From the NCBI RefSeq assembly GCF_018343665.1, contig NZ_JAGYPM010000012.1, positions 1 to 58,758 of the forward strand: a stretch of 58,758 nucleotides of DNA, given 5' to 3'. The notes beneath the pieces are model-generated. The model was not told the origin of the DNA. It ran no database searches and saw only the letters and a program-made list of their open reading frames with translations. Positions within the stretch are counted from its first letter, which is position 1; every line of letters begins with the position of its first letter. The position numbers and the translations under genes were made by a program. Origin of the DNA: Cytobacillus citreus (GTDB lineage: Bacteria; Bacillota; Bacilli; Bacillales; Cytobacillaceae). This document shows positions 10,587 through 21,197 of the stretch, in pieces.

Positions 10587-11465
10587 TTACTTCGCTTCTT
10601 GTTTTAATTCCTCTAATTCTTCCTTCGAATAATGATAAACCTCATTACAGAAGTGGCATTGCGCTTCAGCCTTGCCTTCTGTATCGATAATATCCTGTAT
10701 TTCTTCAACACCTAAGCTTGTAATAGCAGCTCCAAACCTTTCTTTTGAGCATGTACATACAAAGGCAACAGGCTGTTTTTCCAAGATTTTTACATTTTCT
10801 TTTCCTAAAACCTCTTCTAACAACTCTTCTGGGGTTAAGCCTTGCTGAATTAGCTTGGATACAGGAGGAATTGACTTTAACCTATTTTCAATCTCTGTAA
10901 TGGTCTCTTCCTCTGTCCCAGGCATTAATTGTATAATAAAGCCTCCTGCAGCAAGAATCGTGTTATCAGGGTTTACAAGTACGCCTACCCCAACGGATGA
11001 AGGGGTTTGCTCTGAAGTAACAAAATAATACGTAAAATCTTCCCCTAATTCCCCTGAAACAATTGGAACTTGGCCAGTAAAGTGTTCCCTCATGCCAACG
11101 TCTTTCACAACACTTAACAAACCCGTTGTACCGACCGCACGTCGGACATCAAGCTTGCCCTGTTCATTCAAATCAAAGTGAGTTTGTGGATTCGTTACAT
11201 ATCCTCTCACTTCACCCTTTGAATTGCTATCTACTAAGATAACACCAATTGGGCCGCCGCCCTCGATTTTTATCGTTAGCTTCTCTTCACCTTTTAACAT
11301 CGCACCCATCATAACACCGGCTGACATCGCTCTTCCTAATGCAGCAGATGCAGTCGGCCATGTTTGATGAAGCACTTGCGCCTCTCCAATCGTTTCTGTC
11401 GTACGAACTGCATAGGCACGAACTTGACCATTATAGGCAAGTGCTTTAACTAAATAATCACCCAT
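10587..11465 (-). CDS. hslO: Redox-regulated chaperone Hsp33
   Basis: Holdase that is activated when oxidation releases zinc from four cysteines and unfolds the C-terminal switch. The zinc ligands are visible as CTC and CHFC (about residues 238-240 and 271-274) in a C-terminal domain that follows the N-terminal core ([19 protein letters not shown]). The frame opens at a TTG at 11483, but GGAAG precedes the ATG at 11465, giving 292 aa, the family length. It follows coaX by 43 nt and precedes the PrsA-like gene, forming a proteostasis pair. Confidence 0.96.
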   Translation of the reverse strand: MGDYLVKALAYNGQVRAYAVRTTETIGEAQVLHQTWPTASAALGRAMSAGVMMGAMLKGEEKLTIKIEGGGPIGVILVDSNSKGEVRGYVTNPQTHFDLNEQGKLDVRRAVGTTGLLSVVKDVGMREHFTGQVPIVSGELGEDFTYYFVTSEQTPSSVGVGVLVNPDNTILAAGGFIIQLMPGTEEETITEIENRLKSIPPVSKLIQQGLTPEELLEEVLGKENVKILEKQPVAFVCTCSKERFGAAITSLGVEEIQDIIDTEGKAEAQCHFCNEVYHYSKEELEELKQEAK

Positions 11466-11508
11466 TTTTTTACTTCCTTTCAAATGCTTAATTCATCATT
11501 GTTTTGCA

Positions 11509-12285
11509 TTACTTAGATGACTCAATATTACGTTTATAAATAAGCTGCAGTCCTTTCAAGGTTAGAAACGGATCAACAATATCAATAATTGTTGATTCCT
11601 TTGCAATTAAACCTGCTAGACCGCCAGTGGCAATGACAGTAGGATTTTTAGTTGCCTGTTCCTTCATTCTTTTTACGATTCCCTCAACTTGTCCTACATA
11701 ACCAAATAAGATTCCAGCCTGCATAGCAGACACTGTATTCTTTCCGATAATGCCATCTGGACGAGCAATTTCAATTCTCGGCAGCTTAGCTGCTCGGGAA
11801 TAAAGTGCCTCCGTGGAAATGCCAATTCCAGGAGCAATCGCACCACCCATATACTGTTTCTTCTCGTTTATATAGCAGTAAGTCGTTGCGGTCCCAAAGT
11901 CTACAATAATAAGCGGGCTGTCATAATCATGAATAGCCGCTACCGCATTCACAATCCGGTCCGCTCCCACTTCTCTCGGATTTTCATACTTAATATTTAA
12001 TCCCGTTTTTATTCCTGGCCCAACAATCAGAGGTTTTATTTGAAAATACTTATCGCACATCCGTTCAAGTGCAGTCATAATTGGCGGTACTACAGAAGAA
12101 ATAATAATTCCTTCAATGTCAGAAAAAGTTAACTTTACATGATCAAAAAGAGACTTTACCACCATTCCGTATTCATCTTCTGTTTTATGTCGATTTGTTT
12201 CAATTCTCCAATGGTATTTTAGTTCATCCCCATCGTATACCCCTAATACCATATTTGTATTTCCAATATCAAAAACAAATATCAA
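11509..12285 (-). CDS. coaX: Type III pantothenate kinase
   Basis: Phosphorylates pantothenate with ATP, the first step to coenzyme A. The type III enzyme is not feedback-inhibited by CoA. The 258-aa ASKHA-fold protein starts with the phosphate motif [13 protein letters not shown], has [11 protein letters not shown] near residue 104 and the second phosphate motif IVDFGTATT near 126. It starts at TTG after GTGGTGAG. It stands between ftsH, which has its own terminator, and hslO. Confidence 0.95.
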   Translation of the reverse strand: MIFVFDIGNTNMVLGVYDGDELKYHWRIETNRHKTEDEYGMVVKSLFDHVKLTFSDIEGIIISSVVPPIMTALERMCDKYFQIKPLIVGPGIKTGLNIKYENPREVGADRIVNAVAAIHDYDSPLIIVDFGTATTYCYINEKKQYMGGAIAPGIGISTEALYSRAAKLPRIEIARPDGIIGKNTVSAMQAGILFGYVGQVEGIVKRMKEQATKNPTVIATGGLAGLIAKESTIIDIVDPFLTLKGLQLIYKRNIESSK

Positions 12286-12391
12286 TTTATCTCACCACTT
12301 TATTATTTATATATTAACGAGGGTTTTTTCACTGAAAACATCATAACATAACTTGAATGTGATCGTGTAATTGGAAATGATTTTGTTAACT

Positions 12392-12427
12392 AGACATTTC
12401 TCTAACTCAAAAAAGTTATACTTATTC
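12392..12427 (+). repeat. Carrier-repeat remnant: solo right end
   Basis: CTAGACATTTCTCTAACTC followed by AAAAAAGTTATACTTATT matches the right border of the carrier repeats at 32909 and 48361, with no left end present. It looks like the scar of a lost copy. Confidence 0.6.
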
Positions 12428-12432
12428 ATGAA

Positions 12433-12461
12433 AAAAAAGCGCTCATCACGAGCGCTTTTTT
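12433..12461 (-). terminator. rho-independent terminator after ftsH
   Basis: Stem AGCGCTC/GAGCGCT with U runs on both strands; it starts 4 nt past the ftsH stop. Confidence 0.85.
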
Positions 12462-12464
12462 CAT

Positions 12465-14465
12465 CTATTCTTCTTTTCGATCTTCACCGATTGCAGGCGG
12501 GTTTTCTTCTTCCGCCGGTGTTATATTTTCCCTTGCTTCTGGTATTTCCAGAGAAGTATCCTCGTCTTCTTTAGAGAAGTTAATATTTACTTTAACCTCA
12601 TCAGAAGATGATTCGTCTGCCTTTACAGGACGCTCAGGTAAAGTTCCATGATCCATCAAATGTTTGATTTGTTCTGCATCAAGGGTTTCAACCTCAAGAA
12701 GTGTATTAGCAATAAGATCAAGCTTCTCACGATTTTCTGTAAGAACCTTTTTCGCCTTTTCATAGCTATCTTTAATAATGCGTTGAATTTCAAGGTCAAT
12801 TTCATAAGCAATGGCATCAGAATAATTCTGATCATTGTTAAAATCTCTTCCTAAGAAGACTTGACCTCCCTGTGATTGGCCGAATTGTAATGGACCAAGC
12901 TTATCGCTCATCCCAAATTCAGTAACCATTCTACGGGCAATTCCTGTTGCACGCTGGAAGTCATTGTGAGCTCCTGTACTTACTTCACCGAAAACAACTT
13001 CCTCTGCAACACGGCCGCCAAGCAATCCGACAATTTTATCAAGAAGCTCTGGCTTTGTCATGAAGAAACGATCTTCTTTCGGAAGCATCACTGCATAACC
13101 GCCAGCCTGACCACGAGGTACAATCGTTACTTTATGAACCATTTCTGCATCCTCAAGAACGACACCAATAACTGTATGACCTGCTTCGTGGAAGGCAACA
13201 ATATTTCTTTCCTTTTTCGAAATGACTTTGCTTTTCTTTGCAGGACCGGCAATTACACGGTCAGTCGCCTCATCAATATCGAACATATCAACTTTTTTCT
13301 TATCTTGACGAGCTGCCACAAGAGCTGCCTCATTCAATAAGTTTTCTAAGTCAGCACCTGAGAAGCCTGGTGTACGCTGTGCAATAGCTTTTAAATTAAC
13401 ACCTTCATCTAAAGGTTTATTTCGTGCATGTACTTTAAGAACAGCTTCTCTTCCTTTTACATCAGGACGATCTACTGTAATTTGTCTGTCAAAACGTCCT
13501 GGACGTAATAAGGCTGGGTCTAAAATGTCTGGACGGTTTGTAGCAGCAATGATAATAATTCCTTCATTTGCACCGAATCCATCCATTTCAACTAATAATT
13601 GGTTCAGTGTCTGTTCACGTTCATCATGTCCGCCACCTAATCCTGCGCCACGCTGACGTCCAACAGCATCAATTTCGTCGATAAAAATAATACATGGAGC
13701 ATTCTTCTTAGCTGTTTCGAATAAATCACGAACACGTGAAGCCCCTACACCGACAAACATTTCAACAAAGTCTGAACCACTAATAGAGAAGAATGGAACG
13801 CCTGCTTCACCTGCAACTGCACGGGCAAGCAATGTTTTACCTGTTCCTGGAGGTCCTACTAGAAGAACACCCTTTGGTATTCTTGCTCCCAATTCAGAGA
13901 ACTTTCTAGGATCCTTCAAAAATTCAACAACTTCAACTAGCTCTTGCTTTTCTTCATCTGCACCCGCAACATCTTTAAAGCGGACTTTCTTTTTACTCTC
14001 ATCGTAAAGCTTTGCTTTACTTTTACCGAAGTTCATCACACGGCTTCCACCGCCCTGTGCTTGGTTCAGCAAGAAGAAGAATAAAATGAAAATGATGATG
14101 AATGGAATGATTGAAGTAAAAAATGCAACCCAACCGCTTGTTTCCTTCGCTGGCTGAAAATCTACTTCTGATTTTTGAGCTACAGCTAGATCATCAATGC
14201 GATCAAGAATCTTATCACTATTCACTACATAAGTCACGAAATACTGATTCTTTTCATAGCCTTCAAGCTGTCCGCGTACTTCAAACACGCCTCTTTCTGG
14301 CTGCATTGTAATGGACTTAATATCTCCTTTTTCCAAATGAGCAACAAATTCATCATAAGAAATTTGTTGAGTCGCTTCATTATTGCCGTTAAAAAAACTA
14401 ACAACACCAACAATGACTAAAAATATTAATAAATAAAAGATGGTGTTCCGGAAGATCCGATTCAT
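12465..14465 (-). CDS. ftsH: ATP-dependent zinc metalloprotease FtsH
   Basis: Membrane AAA+ protease that degrades misfolded membrane proteins and regulators; in Bacillus it is needed for normal division and sporulation. Two membrane spans (about residues 8-25 and 112-134) flank an extracytoplasmic domain. Then come Walker A GPPGTGKT (204-211), Walker B IIFIDE (259-264), the second region of homology ([20 protein letters not shown]), and the zinc motif HEAGH (426-430). At 666 aa it is a little longer than average, ending in an acidic tail rich in Glu and Pro. It follows hprT with its own promoter. Confidence 0.98.
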   Translation of the reverse strand: MNRIFRNTIFYLLIFLVIVGVVSFFNGNNEATQQISYDEFVAHLEKGDIKSITMQPERGVFEVRGQLEGYEKNQYFVTYVVNSDKILDRIDDLAVAQKSEVDFQPAKETSGWVAFFTSIIPFIIIFILFFFLLNQAQGGGSRVMNFGKSKAKLYDESKKKVRFKDVAGADEEKQELVEVVEFLKDPRKFSELGARIPKGVLLVGPPGTGKTLLARAVAGEAGVPFFSISGSDFVEMFVGVGASRVRDLFETAKKNAPCIIFIDEIDAVGRQRGAGLGGGHDEREQTLNQLLVEMDGFGANEGIIIIAATNRPDILDPALLRPGRFDRQITVDRPDVKGREAVLKVHARNKPLDEGVNLKAIAQRTPGFSGADLENLLNEAALVAARQDKKKVDMFDIDEATDRVIAGPAKKSKVISKKERNIVAFHEAGHTVIGVVLEDAEMVHKVTIVPRGQAGGYAVMLPKEDRFFMTKPELLDKIVGLLGGRVAEEVVFGEVSTGAHNDFQRATGIARRMVTEFGMSDKLGPLQFGQSQGGQVFLGRDFNNDQNYSDAIAYEIDLEIQRIIKDSYEKAKKVLTENREKLDLIANTLLEVETLDAEQIKHLMDHGTLPERPVKADESSSDEVKVNINFSKEDEDTSLEIPEARENITPAEEENPPAIGEDRKEE

Positions 14466-14501
14466 CCCTTACCTCCTCCCACGGTAAACAAACTATAATG
14501 T

Positions 14502-14531
14502 ATAGTATCATAGAAAATCGTGCCAATACAA
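14502..14531 (-). promoter_or_regulatory. ftsH promoter (sigma-A)
   Basis: Minus strand: -35 TTGTAT at 14526-14531, an 18-bp spacer and -10 TACTAT at 14502-14507, about 40 nt before the ftsH start. The hprT-ftsH gap of 144 bp holds nothing else. Confidence 0.6.
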
Positions 14532-14609
14532 GAATTTACACTTTTCATTACAGGGTAATTCATATTAGGTAAAGTCTATTAATAAGCTGATCCATTTTAA
14601 TATTTTTTG

Positions 14610-15155
14610 TCAATTGTTATTACTATATACCTCTGGTTTAAGCACTCCAATATATGGAAGGTTTCGGTATTTTTCTGCATAATCAAGTCCGTACCCAACT
14701 ACAAACGCGTCAGGAACAATAAACCCAACATAATCCGCTTTCAGATCGGCTTTACGGCCTGAAGGCTTATCAAGTAAAGTGACAATTTTAATGGATTTTG
14801 CCTTACGATAGTGGAATAAATCGACTAAATAGCTTAACGTCAAACCGCTGTCGATAATATCCTCAATGATTAAAATATCTCTACCTTCAACAGAAGTATC
14901 AAGATCTTTAACAATTTTGACTTCCCCTGTTGAAACAGTAGAATTTCCGTAGCTGGAAACATCCATGAAATCCATTTCAAGATATGTATCTACACGCTTT
15001 AACAAGTCTGCCATAAATGGCATAGCCCCTTTTAATACCCCAATGGCTAAAGGAAAACGATCCTTATACTCCTCCGTAAGCTCTGCGGCAAGGGCTCTTA
15101 TCTTTTCTTGAATTTCTTCTTCTGTAATTAATACCTTTTCAATATCGTTTTTCAT
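14610..15155 (-). CDS. hprT: Hypoxanthine phosphoribosyltransferase
   Basis: Salvages hypoxanthine and guanine to IMP and GMP using PRPP. The 181-aa protein has the PRPP-binding motif [11 protein letters not shown] at residues 96-106, the metal and base contacts [11 protein letters not shown] near 41-51 and [20 protein letters not shown] at the C-terminus. The ATG follows AGGGGG. It lies 50 bp after tilS, an arrangement (tilS-hprT-ftsH) conserved in Bacillus, where TilS and HprT also cooperate in regulating ftsH. Confidence 0.96.
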   Translation of the reverse strand: MKNDIEKVLITEEEIQEKIRALAAELTEEYKDRFPLAIGVLKGAMPFMADLLKRVDTYLEMDFMDVSSYGNSTVSTGEVKIVKDLDTSVEGRDILIIEDIIDSGLTLSYLVDLFHYRKAKSIKIVTLLDKPSGRKADLKADYVGFIVPDAFVVGYGLDYAEKYRNLPYIGVLKPEVYSNNN

Positions 15156-15205
15156 GTTTTGTAATGCCCCCTAGAAGATCAATGCTTGGTAGATTAAGGG
15201 AAGAG

Positions 15206-16609
15206 CTAACTTTTTTCGTCCCTTTTCGTTTTGTACGTTAAAAGAATATAACTTGACTGAACATGATGCTGTATTGAATAATGAGACTCTTTTAACCCTG
15301 GCACCCATAGAATTTGGCCATTGAAATCCGTTATGATTGGCCAAGTTTTTCTCTCTGATAAAGGAATTTTCTTATCTATAAAAATATCCTTAACTTTCCT
15401 TGTACCCTTCATACCCTTTATCGTCATACGATCCCCTTCCTCTCTTGTTCGAATCACAAGTGGTAAGGTTACGTCATCACGATTTAAAAGAAGGGTGTTA
15501 GATCGACAGATGCCTTCAGAGCTATTCGTATATTCAAAAGAAATACTATCCCCGTTTGGCAATTCCCATTTCCCAGGTCCCATCATATCATAACGATAAG
15601 TTTGTATAGAAGGAAGAGGGAATGAAAAATGGCATCTTTCGTAAGAGCGTACAATATTCAAACCGTTTGGGAAATGAAGGATTCCAGATGGGTGTGGACT
15701 GTTCATTAATGAAAAAACTTTTTCAATATGTAATGCAGATAAAGATGAAGGTTTTATTTTATATAGATAGTTTAATATTAGTTGAATACCTCTTCTTTGT
15801 AAAGGTATTGGCATTGTTTGAAATTCCTTAATATTTATTATTATTTCCTGAGAATCTTTCTTTTCCATTACTTTATTCATTTTTTGGACAGTTAATTCCT
15901 GCAAAAAGGCTTCATCACTTTGAATTTCTTCACTAAAACGCTGAAAATGTTCATGTACATGAACATTTTCCTTCTTCAGAAAGGGAATAATCTCCTTGCG
16001 AAAACGATTACGGCTGTAAATCCCCTTTTCATTGCTTGGGTCTCTTCGTGGATTAAGTCCATGGTCTGTACAATAATTTTCAATATCCTGTCTACTTAAA
16101 CATAAAAAAGGACGAAGGATTTCTCCATTACCAAACGGTCTTACAAAGGCCATTCCCGCTCTAGCATCTCCTGAACTGCCTCTAGTTAATCGCATGAGAA
16201 TGGTTTCAACCTGGTCATCCCCATGATGTCCTAAGGCAAGATAATCTGCACCGTACTTGTCCATGATTTTATCAAAAAAATTGTATCTGCATTCTCTTGC
16301 AGCAATTTGTGAGCTTTTCCCTGATTCTTGAATATATTCAGGGACATTGATACGCTCCATTTCAAAAGGAATCTCCCTTTCTTCGCAAAATTCCCGGACA
16401 AATTGGGCATCTGCAAAGGATTCCTCTCCTCTAAACATATGATCAACATGTGCCGCAACAAGTTGAAGTTGATCAGGCTGTCTTTTACTCCATAAATAAT
16501 GAAGAAGAGCCAATGAATCCGGCCCTCCAGACACCCCGATCACGATTTTTTTATTATTTAATTTTATGCCTTTTCGCTGCAGAAAAGCTCTGACCTTTGC
16601 ATCTAGCAT
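15206..16609 (-). CDS. tilS: tRNA(Ile)-lysidine synthetase
   Basis: Modifies the wobble cytidine of tRNA-Ile (CAU) to lysidine, switching it from Met to Ile identity; essential. The N-terminal PP-loop ATPase has GVSGGPDSLALLH (SGGPDS at about 27-32), AAHVDHMFRG and LALGHHGDDQVET. C-terminal substrate-binding domains follow. The frame opens at 16642, but GAAGGAAG lies before the ATG at 16609, giving 467 aa (family about 470). It starts 72 bp after yabT ends. Confidence 0.95.
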   Translation of the reverse strand: MLDAKVRAFLQRKGIKLNNKKIVIGVSGGPDSLALLHYLWSKRQPDQLQLVAAHVDHMFRGEESFADAQFVREFCEEREIPFEMERINVPEYIQESGKSSQIAARECRYNFFDKIMDKYGADYLALGHHGDDQVETILMRLTRGSSGDARAGMAFVRPFGNGEILRPFLCLSRQDIENYCTDHGLNPRRDPSNEKGIYSRNRFRKEIIPFLKKENVHVHEHFQRFSEEIQSDEAFLQELTVQKMNKVMEKKDSQEIIINIKEFQTMPIPLQRRGIQLILNYLYKIKPSSLSALHIEKVFSLMNSPHPSGILHFPNGLNIVRSYERCHFSFPLPSIQTYRYDMMGPGKWELPNGDSISFEYTNSSEGICRSNTLLLNRDDVTLPLVIRTREEGDRMTIKGMKGTRKVKDIFIDKKIPLSERKTWPIITDFNGQILWVPGLKESHYSIQHHVQSSYILLTYKTKRDEKS

Positions 16610-16681
16610 ATACTTCTTCCTTCTTTTATTTTCTTTGAGCATAACATTTTCCTTCTTCCAATTTCAAAAGGTAAGGTCCAT

Positions 16682-17674
16682 TCAAACTAATTGACCATAT
16701 ATATAGAAAATATAGAGAAGAGAGATAATAAGAAAAATGAAAAATGTCTCCAAAAATCCTCCTCTTTTTTTCTTTTTCAAATGTGTTTGCCTGCTCACCA
16801 CTATTCTGTTCGTTCGAGCTTGATTTTGATTACTATTAGGTGCTCTATTTGTTGCTTTGGACTGGGGCCTAGCTTGATTAAGCTGCAGGAGCGAATTTCT
16901 CATTTCTTCTGCTGAATGGTATTTCCCCTGCAGTGCATTTAATATGACTCCTTCATATTTTTGAAGCTCCTTTTTTTGCCGTACCATGAAAATTAGCTGT
17001 TTCAGATCACCAGATGTTTTGTTAAATCGTTTCGGATAGGCAATATTGATAAGAATCATAGCAACAGCAAATAAATCATAGCCAGGGTCCGCCTTCCGTG
17101 TGCCAAGCCCCCAATATCCACGATCAAAAAACTCTGTAAACTCTTTAATCGCTCTCCCCTGAATCGTTGTGCCGCCAACATCAATACAGCGAATTCTAGG
17201 TGGAGGACCTGTGACGATTAAATTATCTGGTTTAAGATCACCGAATACCCATCCATTTTGATGAAGCCTATGTAAATTGTTCAGAAGCTGCAGGATAACA
17301 ACCTCTATCCAGGATGGTCCCTTTTGCTGAATGAAGGATAGCAAATCAGGACCTTGAATATACTCCATGACGTAGAAGGAAATTTGCCCCTGCTTGTAAA
17401 TCCAATCGTCAACATCAAGCAAAGAAGGCCCTAGGCAATCGCCTTGGACCTTTGCAAAGGATTTTAGAACATTTACCTCTGATGTAATGGACATTCCATT
17501 ATCACTCATTTTTAACGCCACCTGCTGATTGCGGCATTGCGCTAAATACACGATCCCATTGGCACCGTATCCTAACTCCTTTACAATCGTATAGCGGTTG
17601 TGATGCCATTTCCCTTCAATAACTGTACCTTGATTGATTTTAAACTGACTCTTCAAAGAATGATTCATCATCAC
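16682..17674 (-). CDS. yabT: Sporulation-associated Ser/Thr protein kinase, membrane-anchored (YabT type)
   Basis: Eukaryotic-like kinase; B. subtilis YabT is made in sporulation, binds DNA and phosphorylates RecA. The kinase domain shows GYGANGIVYLA (glycine loop), the ATP lysine in VALK, and the catalytic loop WVFGDLKPDN in place of HRD. DVGGTT replaces DFG; these substitutions are shared with YabT. A basic linker rich in Gln, Arg and Asn leads to one C-terminal membrane span (ETFFIFLIISLLYIFYIY), so the kinase faces the cytoplasm. Its start overlaps the yabS end by 35 nt. Confidence 0.93.
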   Translation of the reverse strand: MMMNHSLKSQFKINQGTVIEGKWHHNRYTIVKELGYGANGIVYLAQCRNQQVALKMSDNGMSITSEVNVLKSFAKVQGDCLGPSLLDVDDWIYKQGQISFYVMEYIQGPDLLSFIQQKGPSWIEVVILQLLNNLHRLHQNGWVFGDLKPDNLIVTGPPPRIRCIDVGGTTIQGRAIKEFTEFFDRGYWGLGTRKADPGYDLFAVAMILINIAYPKRFNKTSGDLKQLIFMVRQKKELQKYEGVILNALQGKYHSAEEMRNSLLQLNQARPQSKATNRAPNSNQNQARTNRIVVSRQTHLKKKKRGGFLETFFIFLIISLLYIFYIYGQLV

Positions 17675-18377
17675 GGGAAAGCAGACTCCTTAATGATCGT
17701 TTTTTCTTAAAATAGGTCAATGCTTCACGAATCGCAGGACCAGTAGGGGTAATGCCGCCTGTCGTTAGCTTGCTGAAAATACTTGTTAAAGATCCAAGGT
17801 TCGGAGACCAATCTAGGAGCTTTTCAACTTCCTTCTTTTTCCCCGGAAATACAAAAACAGAAAAGCGATTTTCACCAGACCGAGCATTTAAGCTTAAAGA
17901 CAAATCAAACAATGATTCCTTTACCGTTGGCAGCTTATGCTTCATACTTGCACTTGTATCCACTAACACTAGCACTTCAAGCTCAGCTGTTTCTCCGAGC
18001 TCATCCACTACCTCCATTACCTCTCCTCTTTGGTCAGGAGGGAGATCCTCTACTGTTTTCTCACCGCCAAGAATATGCTGCAGCTCTCTGTTAACTACTC
18101 CTTGCAGTGTTTGTGTCATCGCTTTTCTCGTGACCATTTGGACGGTGTGTGATAGCTGCTTTGCATAGACAACCTGACTAACGCCCCCGCCTGACATGGC
18201 AATGCCTTCAATCTCAGTTATACCCTTTTCATCAATTTCATCTCTTTCCATTACACCGATCACATTGACTGTTATCCCTTGCTCCTTCGCTAAGGCCGCC
18301 ATCGCAATCGGATCCTCACCTTGGTTAGAGCAGCCATCCGTTATGAGTAAAATTTGCTTTAACGTACCTGTTTTCAT
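17640..18377 (-). CDS. yabS: VWA-domain protein (YabS type)
   Basis: 245-aa cytoplasmic protein with two von Willebrand A-like parts. The first starts ILLITDGCSNQGEDP; the second has the metal-binding motif VDTSASM and GGITPTGPA. Function is not established; linkage between spoIIE and yabT is conserved in Bacillus. The frame opens at a GTG at 18392, but GGAGGGG precedes the ATG at 18377. The gap to spoIIE (139 bp) holds a repeat fragment but no clear terminator, so read-through from spoIIE is possible. Confidence 0.88.
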   Translation of the reverse strand: MKTGTLKQILLITDGCSNQGEDPIAMAALAKEQGITVNVIGVMERDEIDEKGITEIEGIAMSGGGVSQVVYAKQLSHTVQMVTRKAMTQTLQGVVNRELQHILGGEKTVEDLPPDQRGEVMEVVDELGETAELEVLVLVDTSASMKHKLPTVKESLFDLSLSLNARSGENRFSVFVFPGKKKEVEKLLDWSPNLGSLTSIFSKLTTGGITPTGPAIREALTYFKKKRSLRSLLSRDDESFFEESV

Positions 18378-18411
18378 AAAACTCCCCTCCACTTTTTTGA
18401 ATAACCTTCAC

Positions 18412-18463
18412 AGGAACAATCTGAAATTGTTCCGAAGTCGCTTCCGCTTTTCGTTTCCATTTT
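18412..18463 (-). repeat. Carrier-repeat fragment with hairpin module
   Basis: The minus strand reads AAAGCGGAAGCGACTTCGG followed by the hairpin GGAACAAT/ATTGTTCC and TGTGAAGG. This matches the left parts of the copies at 27176 and 48361. The right end is missing. Confidence 0.6.
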
Positions 18464-18516
18464 CGACTTGATGGAGGGGAAATATACATAATTTTAATTT
18501 ATTTAGGTTAAATTAA

Positions 18517-20997
18517 CTAATTAGCCTTTTTTCTAAGATTATGGACGGGTATGCTTGTCCACTTTGGTGTATTGTGTTTAATTTTTGCAACAACCACTGT
18601 CATATCGTCTTCTATATATCCAGATCTTGATCGGATGACCTCCTCCATAATTAAATCAGCTACATCCTGCGGGTCTTCTGTTTTTAACTCACTAATTTTC
18701 CGCTTCATCCATAAATCAAAATTTTCTACATGCTTTGGCCCTTCAAAAATACCATCGCTCATCATAATTAGTAAATCTCCAGCTTTTAGCTGCTCACTCA
18801 CAACATCCACCTCAAACTCCTGCAGAATGCCCATTGGCAAATTGCTTGCCTCCACTTTAATGACTTTATTCCCCCTTCTAATAAAGCTAGGAGTAGATCC
18901 TATTTTCAAAAATTCAGCTCCTGCATTTTGCAGATCAATCATAGCTAAATCCAACGTAGAGAATATTTCATCCGTGGTGCGTAACGATAATATAGAGTTC
19001 ACTGACTTTATCGCAACTTTTTCCTCAATTCCTGATTGTAATATCTTTTGTAAAAGCTGAAGCGTTTCGTTGCTTTCAATATGTGCCCTTTCCCCATTGC
19101 CCATCCCATCACTAATCGCAATCGCAAACTTTCCGCATCCTAACTCCATCGTGGAGTAACTGTCGCCTGATATAAATCCTCCGTCCTTCGCTGCATGCGC
19201 AATTCCTGTTTCAACATTAAACGCCTTTGCTGAACGAAATGTAACGTGGCAGAATCCATTTGGAAAGGTTGAACATTCCTCATTTTTCACGACAATCGTT
19301 TCTCTTAGAATATCTGACAGCATAGGAGCAATCAGCTTCTCACATTCCCCATGTCCTCTGCAGTAAGGAATTGTCATATCAATATCGACATTTCTTTGTT
19401 CAAGGCTATAGATTTCCACCTGCTCAATATGGATGCCAAAGTCCTGTAAGGCTTCTAAAATCTGTTCTTCCTGCTTATGATGATTTTCCCTTTCTCTTTG
19501 AATTTCCTTGGCAAAGTCACCCATCACCTCTGAAACGCCCCTTAACTGGTCTGCAACTAATCTTCTGCTCTCCTGTACTTGTTTTTTTAGCTTTTGATTT
19601 GCATGATAAAATGTGAGCTCTTGCTGGATCGTTTCTGTTACTTTTTTCGAACGAGTGCAATGCTTTTCCCACTCCCTAGACAGGCGTGGAGAAGTTTCGC
19701 CAAAATGATCTAATTCATTCATAATCTCTTTCATATAGTCATATGTTGTATCAAAGTTCCTTGTCCAGCAATGTTCCTTTTTGAAGCAATTTTGGCATGT
19801 TTTCCCAGTAACATTGCTTAAAAAGTAATCAAACTCTCTTCCTTCTTCTCCCTTTTGCCATTCAGATGGATCATCATAGGATGAAAAGCTTTTAGAAAGC
19901 GCTTGAAAGACATTAGAAAACTGAGCCACTCGTTGAGCGGTGACATCCCGCATCTTTCGCATATACTGCTGCTGTTCTGCTGCATATTCTGGCGTTCCTG
20001 GAATATGCTTCGCAATCTTCGTTAATAGTGCTTGTGGCGTAAGAATAAACAAGAAAATAGCAGCAGCTGTTTCCAGTACTGTTTTTAATAAATGGCTATT
20101 TTCTTCTCCATACATGCCGATTAATAGAGTAGCAATTAATAAACCAGCTGCAACACCGATTTTCCTTCCTTCTTTTAAAAGCCCGCCAAGGAGGCCGGCA
20201 AATGCAAGCAGACTCATATGGTAGAAGCTAGATACATTTGCAAGGCTGAATATTAAGCCTGTTACAACACCTACCGTCGATCCGACGGTAGCCCCGGCAA
20301 CAAAGGCAAAAAGTAAAACTAAATATCTGCTCATGACATGTTCAATGGAGAGATCGTAGACTGACCAACCAATCGTACCTGTCATAACGGAAGCTAACAT
20401 AATGATTAAACAGACAATTTCCTCGGTTTTCAAAGTTTGCCGACGCTTGCTAATAGATAACAACGGAATGCTTTGAATAAAAATCAGTGTGAGGATAAAT
20501 CCTAAGCTTGCTTCTACACCAGCCATCACTCCATCATAAAGAGTCAGTTTTTTTGTTAAAATAAAATCCTCTACTAATTTTCCAGCGAGCAAAGTAGAAA
20601 ACACAAAGAATGGCAATGCACGCAATTCATTATGCAGCCACTTCTTGGAAACACGAAAAACAAATAAGAATAAGAAGGTAATCCCAAAAGCTGACACGGC
20701 GTTAGCAATGGAGATGGTAGCTGCACCAGCGATGAGCCCTATTAAAGCAAGAGGTGCTTTATCCCTTCTGATAAAATAAACAGCGGCAAAAAACGGGAGA
20801 CTAAAAGGCATAAGCTTGGACAAGATTAAAGCTCTGCCAAGTAAAAATCCGATCAACAATAGAAGATAGCCTTTTTTAAGAAAGAAGGTTTCCACTCGTA
20901 ACTGAAATTTAATTAATCCCTTCGATAATTCCAATTTAGGTTTGTTAAAATTAACTTCGCCGAGCGGTTCGATTAAATTCCTTTCTGCCTTTTCCAT
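18517..20997 (-). CDS. spoIIE: Stage II sporulation protein E, PP2C-type phosphatase
   Basis: Membrane phosphatase at the asymmetric septum that dephosphorylates SpoIIAA and so activates sigma-F in the forespore; it also interacts with FtsZ. The 826-aa protein has about ten N-terminal membrane spans (roughly residues 40-330), a central regulatory region with coiled stretches, and a C-terminal PP2C domain. That domain contains GFISGDSYSTMELGCGKFA and the metal motif AISDGMGNGERA. The ATG follows GGGGAGTG. Its promoter has the 21-bp spacing typical of Spo0A-activated sigma-A promoters. yabS and yabT lie downstream. Confidence 0.97.
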   Translation of the reverse strand: MEKAERNLIEPLGEVNFNKPKLELSKGLIKFQLRVETFFLKKGYLLLLIGFLLGRALILSKLMPFSLPFFAAVYFIRRDKAPLALIGLIAGAATISIANAVSAFGITFLFLFVFRVSKKWLHNELRALPFFVFSTLLAGKLVEDFILTKKLTLYDGVMAGVEASLGFILTLIFIQSIPLLSISKRRQTLKTEEIVCLIIMLASVMTGTIGWSVYDLSIEHVMSRYLVLLFAFVAGATVGSTVGVVTGLIFSLANVSSFYHMSLLAFAGLLGGLLKEGRKIGVAAGLLIATLLIGMYGEENSHLLKTVLETAAAIFLFILTPQALLTKIAKHIPGTPEYAAEQQQYMRKMRDVTAQRVAQFSNVFQALSKSFSSYDDPSEWQKGEEGREFDYFLSNVTGKTCQNCFKKEHCWTRNFDTTYDYMKEIMNELDHFGETSPRLSREWEKHCTRSKKVTETIQQELTFYHANQKLKKQVQESRRLVADQLRGVSEVMGDFAKEIQRERENHHKQEEQILEALQDFGIHIEQVEIYSLEQRNVDIDMTIPYCRGHGECEKLIAPMLSDILRETIVVKNEECSTFPNGFCHVTFRSAKAFNVETGIAHAAKDGGFISGDSYSTMELGCGKFAIAISDGMGNGERAHIESNETLQLLQKILQSGIEEKVAIKSVNSILSLRTTDEIFSTLDLAMIDLQNAGAEFLKIGSTPSFIRRGNKVIKVEASNLPMGILQEFEVDVVSEQLKAGDLLIMMSDGIFEGPKHVENFDLWMKRKISELKTEDPQDVADLIMEEVIRSRSGYIEDDMTVVVAKIKHNTPKWTSIPVHNLRKKAN

Positions 20998-21031
20998 TTA
21001 ACATCACTCCCCATCCTTTATTATTCTGATT

Positions 21032-21064
21032 ATTATAAAATTAATACCGCTAGAAGTTTGTCAT
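21032..21064 (-). promoter_or_regulatory. spoIIE promoter (sigma-A, 21-bp spacer, Spo0A-activated type)
   Basis: Minus strand: -35 ATGACA at 21059-21064, 21 bp, then -10 TATAAT at 21032-21037, 34 nt before the start codon. The over-long spacing is the known signature of the spoIIE and spoIIG promoters. Confidence 0.8.
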
Positions 21065-21090
21065 AATGGCGGACAGGCTTCCATTATTCG

Positions 21091-21097
21091 TTCGACG
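21091..21097 (-). promoter_or_regulatory. Probable Spo0A box upstream of spoIIE
   Basis: CGTCGAA on the minus strand matches the Spo0A box TGTCGAA at six of seven positions, about 30 bp upstream of the spoIIE -35. Confidence 0.55.
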
Positions 21098-21144
21098 CAT
21101 TTCCCCGAAATGTTCAAAAAGAAAACAAAATCTCATAAATTTCA

Positions 21145-21173
21145 TTGACTTTAAGTAAAAACCTTTGTATGAT
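21145..21173 (+). promoter_or_regulatory. tRNA-Met promoter (sigma-A)
   Basis: Plus strand: -35 TTGACT at 21145-21150, a 17-bp spacer and -10 TATGAT at 21168-21173, 24 nt before the tRNA. It diverges from the spoIIE promoter. Confidence 0.85.
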
Positions 21174-21197
21174 TGTCTTTGTGTTTAATTTAACCAT

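Noticed and set aside
12966..13340. 124-aa open frame on the plus strand inside ftsH
   Set aside because: Antisense shadow of the ftsH AAA/protease region; composition follows the complementary codons.
17752..18168. 138-aa plus-strand frame inside yabS
   Set aside because: Serine-rich shadow of a conserved coding sequence with no initiation signals.
18551..19060. 169-aa open frame on the plus strand inside spoIIE
   Set aside because: Antisense shadow of a strongly conserved gene, with no ribosome site or recognisable domain.
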